This document shows positions 1 to 5,489 of a DNA stretch of 14,914 bases, in pieces. Position numbers and translations under genes: made by a program. Source of the stretch: JBAXEO01 sp964541375 (lineage in GTDB: Bacteria; Actinomycetota; Coriobacteriia; Anaerosomatales; JAAXUF01); NCBI GenBank assembly GCA_964541375.1, contig CAZIPT010000061.1, positions 1 to 14,914 on the forward strand, read 5' to 3'. Under the pieces are notes generated by a model. That model was not told where the DNA came from. It did no database searches and saw only the letters and a program-made list of their open reading frames with translations. How positions within the stretch are numbered: the stretch's first letter is position 1; the number at the start of each line of letters is the position of its first letter.

Positions 1-933
1 GGGGGGCTGGTCGGCGGGGGCCTCGGGGCACGTCCAGTCGAACGTCAGGTTGGTGAACGGCGTCTGGGTGCCCCAGCGAGACGGGACATTCAGGTTGTAG
101 ACGAGCTCCTGGATCGACTGACGGACCTGGTCGTAGGACAGGTCGTCGAGTCGGATGAACGGCGCCATGTACGTGTCGAAGCTGGAGAACGCCTGCGCAC
201 CCGCCCATTCGTTCTGCAGCGTGCCGAGGAAGTTCACGATCTGTCCGACCGCGCTCGACAGGTGCTTGGGCGGTGCAGACTCGACCTTGCCGGGCACGCC
301 GTTGAGGCCCTCGGTGATGAGCGTGCGGAGCGACCAGCCGGCACAGTAGCCGGCAAGCATGTCGAGGTCGTGGATGTGGACGTCGCCCTCGCGGTGGGCG
401 GCGCCGACCTCGGCAGGGTAGACGTGCGACAGCCAGTAGTTGGCGACGACCTTGCCGGAAACGTTCAGAATCAGTCCGCCCAGCGAGTAGCCCTGATTGG
501 CGTTGGCGTTGACGCGCCAGTCGGCCTGCTCAAGGTACTCGTTCATCGAGGTTTCGACCTCGACAACGGTCTTCTTGTCCGAGCGCAGTCGCGCGCGCTG
601 CTCGCGGTAGACGATGTAGGCGCGCGCCGTGGCGAAGTGGTTGGCGCTGATGAGCACCTGCTCGACCACGTCCTGGATCTGCTCGATGTCCGGGTTGGTC
701 TCGGCGAAACGATGACCGAGCACCTTCACTGCTTGGGAAGTGAGAAGCCCGGCCTCGTCGGGGCCGAACTCGCCGGTTGCGGCACCCGCGCGCTCGATCG
801 CCGAGCGGATCTTCTCGGCGTCGAAGGGCGCGGCATCGCCGTCGCGGCGGATGACAGCGGCGGGCAGTCCCACAGCTCGGACCGGCGCTGACGGTGTTTC
901 GGCGATAGCGGTTTCGCTCTCTGGCGCTGACAT
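1..933 (-). CDS. nrdD: Anaerobic (class III) ribonucleoside-triphosphate reductase, N-terminal part, cut by the left edge
   Basis: NrdD is the glycyl-radical enzyme that reduces ribonucleoside triphosphates to deoxyribonucleotides without oxygen. The 311 visible residues show an ATP-cone allosteric domain (about residues 25-115, beginning AAVIRRDGDAAPFDAEKI). The start of the catalytic barrel follows, with NANANQGYSLGG (143-154), HREGDVHIHDLD (170-181) and AGYCAGWSL (184-192). C187 sits where the family has its first active-site cysteine. The glycyl-radical C-terminus and any activase gene (nrdG) lie outside the window. I chose the ATG at 933-931 because AAAGGGAAG lies 4-5 bases upstream and the reading frame is continuous to the edge. 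An ATG at 949-947 is in another frame. The enzyme implies growth without oxygen. Two NrdR-like boxes and a promoter lie about 270-350 bases upstream, so NrdR repression is likely. The family call is secure. Confidence 0.95.
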   Translation of the reverse strand, partial: MSAPESETAIAETPSAPVRAVGLPAAVIRRDGDAAPFDAEKIRSAIERAGAATGEFGPDEAGLLTSQAVKVLGHRFAETNPDIEQIQDVVEQVLISANHFATARAYIVYREQRARLRSDKKTVVEVETSMNEYLEQADWRVNANANQGYSLGGLILNVSGKVVANYWLSHVYPAEVGAAHREGDVHIHDLDMLAGYCAGWSLRTLITEGLNGVPGKVESAPPKHLSSAVGQIVNFLGTLQNEWAGAQAFSSFDTYMAPFIRLDDLSYDQVRQSIQELVYNLNVPSRWGTQTPFTNLTFDWTCPEAPADQPP

Positions 934-980
934 CGGTCTTCCCTTTCATGGCCGAGAAGGATGCCACCGCGACCGCTGCG

Positions 981-992
981 GCAAGCGCTTGC
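981..992. repeat. Perfect 12-bp palindrome (GCAAGCGCTTGC) upstream of nrdD
   Basis: GCAAGCGCTTGC is exactly self-complementary and lies about 48 bases upstream of the nrdD start codon. Its AAGCGCTT core resembles operators of LacI/GalR-family repressors. In RNA it would make only a very tight hairpin, so a protein site is the more natural reading. A chance palindrome in GC-rich DNA is also possible. Confidence 0.35.
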
Positions 993-1205
993 ACGCTGTG
1001 CGCCGAGACGGTCCGCCGGACACCCCGCCCGAGGACGTATTCATGACTTCAGCAGAATTGCCGGCCCGTGGTTCACGCGGCAGACTGGCCAAATCCCAGC
1101 TTCGCACACGCCAGTGACACGAATTGACAACCCGTCCAGCTCACCTCAATAAGGGAAAGCGTCCGTGTTGTCGCGCGAAGCGGCTCAGCGGTCCCCGTCC
1201 CCCAA

Positions 1206-1221
1206 GCCCTAGATATTGTGC
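1206..1221. promoter_or_regulatory. NrdR box, promoter-distal copy
   Basis: The 16-mer GCCCTAGATATTGTGC matches about 12 of 16 positions of the NrdR consensus acaCwATATmTtGtgt as I remember it. It pairs with a second box whose start is 31 bp away, about three helical turns, which is the usual NrdR arrangement. NrdR is the ATP/dATP-sensing repressor of ribonucleotide reductase operons. The nearest downstream target is nrdD on the minus strand. The assignment rests on pattern plus spacing; the nrdR gene itself is not in the window. Confidence 0.7.
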
Positions 1222-1236
1222 TCTAAGGCAACCGCA

Positions 1237-1252
1237 ACACTAGATACGGTAT
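1237..1252. promoter_or_regulatory. NrdR box, promoter-proximal copy
   Basis: ACACTAGATACGGTAT matches about 12 of 16 positions of the NrdR consensus. It begins 31 bp from the start of the other box, leaving 15 bp between them, so both would lie on the same face of the helix. It begins about 6 bases downstream of the candidate -10 of the minus-strand promoter, so a bound repressor would cover the likely transcription start. The weaker right half (CGGTAT) is the main departure from consensus. Confidence 0.68.
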
Positions 1253-1258
1253 GTGAGT

Positions 1259-1287
1259 ACGGTAGGCGAGGTGGTCGCCAGCGTCAA
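1259..1287 (-). promoter_or_regulatory. Candidate housekeeping-sigma promoter for nrdD
   Basis: On the minus strand a -35 TTGACG (1287-1282) is followed after 17 bases by TACCGT (1264-1259) as -10. It lies just after the CDGSH gene stop and immediately upstream of the two NrdR boxes, pointing at nrdD. The -35 is good and the -10 matches at the conserved T, A and final T. Predicted transcription starts near 1252, giving a leader of about 320 bases. Confidence 0.55.
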
Positions 1288-1301
1288 GACCGGATTTCGC
1301 A

Positions 1302-1991
1302 CTAGAGGTGGTCGTGGAAGCCGCACTCGAGGTGCGAACCGTCGCAGAACGGCTTGTTGTTCGACTGCCCGCATCGGCATAGGGTGACTCGGTTTCGAAC
1401 CTCGTACTCTCGCCCGTCGGCCGATTCGACCACGATCCCGCCTCGTGCCCAGATCGGGCCACTCACGTTCTCATGCGGGTCCTGGACGAACGCGATCGAC
1501 GGCGCCATCACGGGTTCGATCGGCTCGCCAGTCGCCTTGTCGAGCGCGGTATAGCGACCCGAGGGGCAGAGCTGGCAACCCGAGAGGACCGTCTCGGCGG
1601 CCTCGGCCGAGTCCTCACCGACCCGGTGCCAGACGGCTCCGTTGCTGTGGCAGAAGCGGGCCTCGGCACAGAGCTCCTTCAGGTCAGCGACGTCTACACG
1701 CGGACCGAGAAGAACCTCTGCACGCGGCAGGTGCGGCTCGGTGCTGGCTGTTTCGGTTCCGTCGAACCCCACGTCCAGGTGTGAACCGTCGCAGAGCGGT
1801 TTGCTGCCCGACTTGCCGCAGCGGCACAGGCCACATCGATCCCGATCCGCCAGCCTCGACTCGACCTTCCAGGACTGCGATTCACCTTCGTCGTCAACGG
1901 CGATCGATTCGACCGACAGTGGAACGCGGCCGCTCACGATATACGGCCCGTCCTTGGTGACTTTGATCCGCATGCCCTGGGCAGGTTCCAT
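1302..1991 (-). CDS. Double CDGSH iron-sulfur domain protein
   Basis: This 229-residue protein has two CDGSH motifs, which bind redox-active 2Fe-2S clusters through three cysteines and one histidine. The first is CRCGKSGSKPLCDGSH (C56, C58, C67, H71). The second is CRCGQSNNKPFCDGSH (C205, C207, C216, H220). The roughly 130-residue segment between them holds four further cysteines (C108, C114, C139, C142) in ARFCH and CQLCPSGR contexts, which could hold another metal or cluster. There is no signal peptide or membrane segment, so it is probably a cytosolic electron-transfer or cluster-handling protein. I chose the ATG at 1991 because GGTGGAG lies 9 bases upstream; an ATG at 1973 is the alternative. 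It stands alone, divergent from the HTH gene. Family is secure; physiological role is not known. Confidence 0.92.
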   Translation of the reverse strand: MEPAQGMRIKVTKDGPYIVSGRVPLSVESIAVDDEGESQSWKVESRLADRDRCGLCRCGKSGSKPLCDGSHLDVGFDGTETASTEPHLPRAEVLLGPRVDVADLKELCAEARFCHSNGAVWHRVGEDSAEAAETVLSGCQLCPSGRYTALDKATGEPIEPVMAPSIAFVQDPHENVSGPIWARGGIVVESADGREYEVRNRVTLCRCGQSNNKPFCDGSHLECGFHDHL

Positions 1992-2066
1992 GGTGGCGCG
2001 CTCCACCTCTCGGCGACGGTTCCGACCGGGTGCCACGCGAGTGGAAGGTGAGCGCGGCTGTTGGGG

Positions 2067-2072
2067 ATTCTA
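2067..2072 (-). promoter_or_regulatory. Candidate -10 for the CDGSH gene inside an inverted repeat
   Basis: TAGAAT on the minus strand lies about 75 bases upstream of the CDGSH start codon and resembles a -10 hexamer. It sits inside the inverted repeat TGGGG-ATTCTAC-CCCCA (2062-2078), which could be an operator. No good -35 is visible, so confidence is limited. Confidence 0.3.
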
Positions 2073-2113
2073 CCCCCACCCGCCACGCTCCCCACACACG
2101 CGGCGAGTCTGGC

Positions 2114-2119
2114 TACAAT
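2114..2119 (+). promoter_or_regulatory. Candidate -10 for the HTH-azlCD transcript
   Basis: TACAAT, a near-consensus -10 hexamer, lies 39 bases before the GTG start of the HTH gene. The -35 position (around 2091-2096) is poor. It would form a divergent pair with the minus-strand TAGAAT about 45 bases away. Confidence 0.4.
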
Positions 2120-2158
2120 GGGTCACGGATATCACCTGACACCAGAGGGAGCGGCGAC

Positions 2159-2605
2159 GTGGCAAAGAGGGATGCAGTACCGGCAGCGGAGACGGTCAGC
2201 ATCAAGCAGGCTGCCGAAGACCTGGGCGTGACCGTGCGCTGGATTCGAGCCCAGATCGCCGCCGAACTCATCTCCCCCGCACGCGCCGGCAACAAGCGCA
2301 ACGGCCGGTTCGTGCTTACCGCCGCCGAGGTCGACATCCTCGCCGGGCGCGCTGCCGAGGACCCAACGGCCGGCGGCGCCGCGATGCTCGCGCGCTTCAC
2401 GCAGCTCGAGGGCGAGCGCGCCAACCTGCTCGCACAGGTCGCATGGGAGCGCGCCATCGCCCAGGAGCAGCAGAAGGCGCTCGAGGCAGAGCACGCACGC
2501 GTCGCTCAGCTTGTGCAGGAGGTGGAGGCCCAGCGTCTCCGGGTCGAGCAGCTCAAGGCGCTCTCGACGTGGGACCGCTTCCGGGGACGGCACAAGGGCA
2601 TCTAG
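2159..2605 (+). CDS. Small HTH protein with a C-terminal coiled coil
   Basis: This 148-residue protein has a MerR/excisionase-like helix-turn-helix at about residues 13-62 (SIKQAAEDLGVTVRWIRAQI, then a basic wing and FVLTAAEVDIL). A long heptad-rich helix follows (about 77-135, with many Glu, Gln, Leu and Ala) and a short basic end (STWDRFRGRHKGI). That layout suits a dimeric DNA-binding protein, or a DNA-tethered scaffold. I chose GTG 2159 because AGAGGGAG lies 7 bases upstream. The frame is open further back to 2030, but that part overlaps the promoter region and reads as non-coding. It ends 31 bases before the likely azlC start, so it may be co-transcribed with and regulate azlCD; this is inference. 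I do not recognise a named family. Confidence 0.82.
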   Translation: MAKRDAVPAAETVSIKQAAEDLGVTVRWIRAQIAAELISPARAGNKRNGRFVLTAAEVDILAGRAAEDPTAGGAAMLARFTQLEGERANLLAQVAWERAIAQEQQKALEAEHARVAQLVQEVEAQRLRVEQLKALSTWDRFRGRHKGI

Positions 2606-2636
2606 CAAACGCGCGTCGTTCTCGGCAGGAGTCCCT

Positions 2637-3338
2637 TTGTCTCGCAGGTCACACAGCATGCGCGCAGGCGCGAAGGAGATCGCGCCCATCCTGATCGGCA
2701 TCGTGCCCTTCGGTCTCGTGGCGGGCGCCGCGGTCATCCAGGCCGGCTTCGGCCTGCCCGAGGCGATCGGCATGTCGCTCTTCGTCAACGCCGGAGCCTC
2801 TCAGATCGTGGCGACGACGCTGTTCGGCAGTGGCGCCCCGCTCTGGCTCGCGCTGACGACGGCTCTCATCGTCAACGCGCGGATGTTCATCTACAGCACG
2901 TCGATCGCCCCGGTCCTCTCGGACGCGCCGGGCTGGTTGCGGCCGATCCTGGGACACATGCTGGTCGACCAGAACTACGCGTCGACCATGACAAAGGGGC
3001 GCTATCGCGACGACGTGGACGCGGTCTCCTACTACATTGGCGCGTGGCTCGCGCTCGCGAGCGTGTGGCAGCTGTCCACCATAGCCGGAGCGCTGATCGG
3101 CCCGCTGATCCCGCCATCGTGGGGCCTGGAGTTCGCGGTCCCGCTGGTGTTCCTGGCGATGCTGGCGCCCACCCTCAAGGACTCGACCGCCGTAAGCGTG
3201 TGCGTTGTAACTGCGGTCGCCTCGGCGGTGCTGGTCCCGCTGCTGCCGCTGCAGACCGGCCTGGTAGTCGCGATTCTGGTGGGCATGCTCTACGGCGCCT
3301 GGCGTGATCGACCGACGGCCGCCGAGGAGACCTCGTGA
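2637..3338 (+). CDS. azlC: AzlC-family branched-chain amino acid export protein
   Basis: AzlC is the large membrane subunit of the AzlCD exporter (BrnFE in corynebacteria), which pumps out branched-chain amino acids or related compounds. The 233-residue protein is strongly hydrophobic with about six to eight membrane segments. It carries family landmarks NAGASQIVATTLFG (51-64) and NARMFIY (80-86), then a polar loop with DQNYASTMTKGRYRDD. The start is uncertain. TTG 2637 has AGGAG five bases upstream and gives MSRRSHSMRAGAKE. The in-frame ATG at 2658 is seven codons shorter but has only a weak AGG. Its end overlaps the azlD start in GTGA, so the two are translationally coupled. Substrate is inferred from the family only. 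Confidence 0.88.
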   Translation: MSRRSHSMRAGAKEIAPILIGIVPFGLVAGAAVIQAGFGLPEAIGMSLFVNAGASQIVATTLFGSGAPLWLALTTALIVNARMFIYSTSIAPVLSDAPGWLRPILGHMLVDQNYASTMTKGRYRDDVDAVSYYIGAWLALASVWQLSTIAGALIGPLIPPSWGLEFAVPLVFLAMLAPTLKDSTAVSVCVVTAVASAVLVPLLPLQTGLVVAILVGMLYGAWRDRPTAAEETS

Positions 3339-3673
3339 GTGCGCAGACGCAGTTCTGGATCCTGATCGCCGCGCTCGCGCTCGGAACCTGGCTGATGCGG
3401 AGCCTGCCGATCATGCTGCACGGACACGTGCCGCATCCGGCCTGGCTTGCGCGGTTCCTCAAGCACGTCCCTGTCGCCGCACTCACGGCGCTGGTCGTGC
3501 CTGGCTCCCTCTACGTCCACGCGGGCAGCAACTACACGGTCGCGCCGTCGCGGATCGTTGCAGCCGGGCTCGCACTGCTCGTCGCCGTGCGTACCAAGAA
3601 CGTTCTCGCCACGCTCGTCGTGGGGATGGCCGCGCTCTGGCTCGGACAGTGGGCGCTCTCCGCGATCGGCTAG
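3335..3673 (+). CDS. azlD: AzlD-family small subunit of the branched-chain amino acid exporter
   Basis: This 112-residue protein is typical of AzlD (BrnE), the small partner that AzlC needs for export. It has about four hydrophobic segments, the early TWLMRSLPIML motif (18-28) with arginine before the proline, and VPVAALTALVVPGSLY in the middle. The GTG start at 3335 overlaps the azlC stop by four bases (GTGA), and GAGGAG lies five bases upstream, a classic coupled pair. The stop lies in CTAG (3670-3673), whose other strand gives the stop of the convergent SulP gene, so there is no intergenic space for a terminator. Confidence 0.9.
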   Translation: MSAQTQFWILIAALALGTWLMRSLPIMLHGHVPHPAWLARFLKHVPVAALTALVVPGSLYVHAGSNYTVAPSRIVAAGLALLVAVRTKNVLATLVVGMAALWLGQWALSAIG

Positions 3674-5439
3674 TCTCGCGAGGGCTCGTCGGCGGAGAGC
3701 CCGGACTCGTCGTCGGGCACGTCGAGCGGCACCTCGGCGTCCTGCCAGTCGATCCAGTCGACGCCGGTCGCATGGATGTATGCGTGCACGGCGCTGCCGA
3801 TGGTCGGGTACAGATTCTCCTTGCCGATGAGGTCGATCAGCCCGTAGCGCGCGAGGTGCTCGGCGACCGGATGCTTGATCTCGGCGACAGCGAATTCGAT
3901 CTCGCGAGCCCGGAGCTCATCGATCAGCTCGCCGAGGATGTCGGCGGCCGTCGTGTCGACGTCGATCATGGGCTCTGCGCAAAGGACGAAGCGCCGCACC
4001 GGCGTGGGCGCGCCCTTGATGCGGCCGAGCACGCGATTGTGGAAGATGCCGGCGTTAGCGAAGAAGAGCGGCGCGTCGAAGCGGAACAGCATGAGGCCGG
4101 GCACCTGCTCGGCGTCGACGAAGTCGCTCGTGTCGTGGTAGCCCTTGACCCCGCGAACGCGGCCCAGCACCGCGTCGTGCGGCCACCACTGCCTGCGGAT
4201 GAAGTTCAGCATCGACAGACCGACGGCAAGGAACACGCCGGGCAGCACACCAAGGGCGAGCACTCCCACGAAGCTCACGACCGAAAGCGCGAACTCGGTT
4301 CGGCGAATCGTCCAGAGCCGGGTGATGCCCGCGACGTCGGCGAGTTCGAACCCCGCCGAGACAACCACGGCCGCAAGTACCGACAGCGGCAGCGTCTTGA
4401 GCAACCACGGCGTCGCCACGAGCATCGCACCGAGTACGACCGCCGCGAACACGCCCGAGAGCTGTGACTTGGCTCCGGCCGCCTGATTGATCGCGGTCCT
4501 GGTCTGGCTCCCGCTTACCGGGAACCCCTGAAAGAGCCCCGCCGCGATGTTTGCGACTCCCAACGATACGAACTCCTCATCAGCGTCGACCTCGTAGCCG
4601 AAACGGCCGGCAAAGGACTGCGAGAGCACGCTGGTATCGGTGAGCGAGATCACCGCGATACCGAAAGCGCCTGCCACGAGCGCAAGAACCTGATTCAGTC
4701 CTATCGCGGGCCAGCTTGGGATGGGCAGCCCCTGCGGCAACACCCCGACGGTCGCGATGCCGTAGTTCTGCAGCTGGAACGCGGCCGAGACGATGGTTCC
4801 CATCACCACCACCACGAGCGGCCCCGGTACCTTGGGCGCCAACCACCGCAGCCCTACGATGATGACCAGCGACGAAACGCCGAGCGCTGCCGCGACGGCG
4901 TTGACGTTGCCGACGCCTCGGCCAAACTCGAGAATCTGGAAGAAGACCCCCTCGGCAGGTGCCTTGAAACCGAAGAGCTTGGGAAGCTGACTCACCACCA
5001 CGACCACCGCGATGCCGTTCATGTAGCCGAGGCGCACGGGCTTTGAGAGCAGCGCCGCGACAAACCCGAGCCGCGCCACGCCGACGACCAGGCACATCAC
5101 GCCCACAAGCAGAGCGAGCATCCCGGCAAGCGCGATGCGGTGCTCCGGGTTGGCCAGCGCGAGCGGGATGATCGCGGCGGCCACGAGCGACGCCGTCGCC
5201 GAGTCAGGCCCCATCACCAGCACGCGCGAGGGGCCGAAGAGCGCGTAAGTCAACAGGGGAAGAAGGCTCGCATACAGGCCGTAGACCGGCGGTAGCCCAG
5301 CGAGCTCCGCGTAGGCCATGCCCACGGGAACCAGTGCCGCTGCGAGCACGAGACCGGCGACCAGGTCGGCCGTCAGCCAGCCGCGCTCGTAACTGCCGAT
5401 CGACCGCAGGCCCGGCATCCACCGTCCCAGCACCTTCAC
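3670..5439 (-). CDS. SulP-family inorganic anion transporter with a STAS domain
   Basis: This 589-residue protein has the complete SulP layout: an N-terminal cytosolic stretch, a transmembrane core of 10-14 segments (about 20-415), and a C-terminal cytoplasmic STAS domain (about 435-557). The signature region is present, from QSFAGRFGYEVDADEEF (274-290) through FPVSGSQTRTAINQAAGAKS (306-325). SulP proteins move sulfate, bicarbonate, dicarboxylates or other anions, and the substrate cannot be read from sequence. In the STAS domain the segment MIDVDTTAADILGEL has the Asp/Thr pair typical of the family. I chose GTG 5439, with GGTGAG five bases upstream; GTG 5433 is an alternative. The gene follows ppk by 50 bases with no obvious terminator, so it probably ends the polyphosphate operon. 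An acidic tail (about 562-589) follows the STAS domain. Confidence 0.92.
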   Translation of the reverse strand: MKVLGRWMPGLRSIGSYERGWLTADLVAGLVLAAALVPVGMAYAELAGLPPVYGLYASLLPLLTYALFGPSRVLVMGPDSATASLVAAAIIPLALANPEHRIALAGMLALLVGVMCLVVGVARLGFVAALLSKPVRLGYMNGIAVVVVVSQLPKLFGFKAPAEGVFFQILEFGRGVGNVNAVAAALGVSSLVIIVGLRWLAPKVPGPLVVVVMGTIVSAAFQLQNYGIATVGVLPQGLPIPSWPAIGLNQVLALVAGAFGIAVISLTDTSVLSQSFAGRFGYEVDADEEFVSLGVANIAAGLFQGFPVSGSQTRTAINQAAGAKSQLSGVFAAVVLGAMLVATPWLLKTLPLSVLAAVVVSAGFELADVAGITRLWTIRRTEFALSVVSFVGVLALGVLPGVFLAVGLSMLNFIRRQWWPHDAVLGRVRGVKGYHDTSDFVDAEQVPGLMLFRFDAPLFFANAGIFHNRVLGRIKGAPTPVRRFVLCAEPMIDVDTTAADILGELIDELRAREIEFAVAEIKHPVAEHLARYGLIDLIGKENLYPTIGSAVHAYIHATGVDWIDWQDAEVPLDVPDDESGLSADEPSRD

Positions 5440-5448
5440 CCCCGCTCA

Positions 5449-5457
5449 CCCCCCCCC
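5449..5457. repeat. Nine-base C/G homopolymer at the SulP ribosome binding site
   Basis: Nine consecutive C on the plus strand read as nine G on the minus strand, directly before TGAGCGGGG and the GTG start of the SulP gene. The run merges with the Shine-Dalgarno element, so slippage would alter what lies around the ribosome binding site. It is also the place most prone to sequencing-length error in this window. Confidence 0.7.
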
Positions 5458-5489
5458 TTTGCTCCCCGTGCCACTCGCGACCGGTAGCG

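Larger units (their letters stand above)
934..1236 (-). other. Long 5' leader of nrdD, no recognised riboswitch
   Basis: About 300 bases separate the NrdR boxes from the nrdD start. I looked on the minus strand for cobalamin, SAM, glycine, THF, c-di-AMP and fluoride riboswitch cores and recognised none. In particular the cobalamin core near CCCGCCACTGT is absent. Visible elements are a perfect 12-bp palindrome at 981-992, the direct repeat TGTCA-ATTCG-TGTCA on the minus strand (1129-1115), and a small hairpin with GTCC/GGAC arms near 1013-1023. I find no convincing small gene here. Function is unknown, and an untested structured RNA remains possible. Confidence 0.4.

Noticed and set aside
262..891. 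209-residue open frame on the plus strand opposite nrdD
   Set aside because: It is the antisense shadow of a secure NrdD frame; its composition (Val/Asp/Leu-rich, no motif) is what GC-rich antisense frames give.
1102..1130. Second minus-strand promoter with -35 TTGTCA
   Set aside because: The hexamer at the -10 distance (GTGCGA) is far from consensus.
934..1236. Cobalamin riboswitch in front of a reductase gene
   Set aside because: The conserved core (GGGAA-CCGGTG and CCCGCCACTGT) is missing, and class III enzymes do not use cobalamin.
3304..4467. 387-residue open frame on the plus strand across azlD and SulP
   Set aside because: It is a shadow: it crosses two secure genes in other frames and has Arg/His/Asp-heavy sequence without domains.
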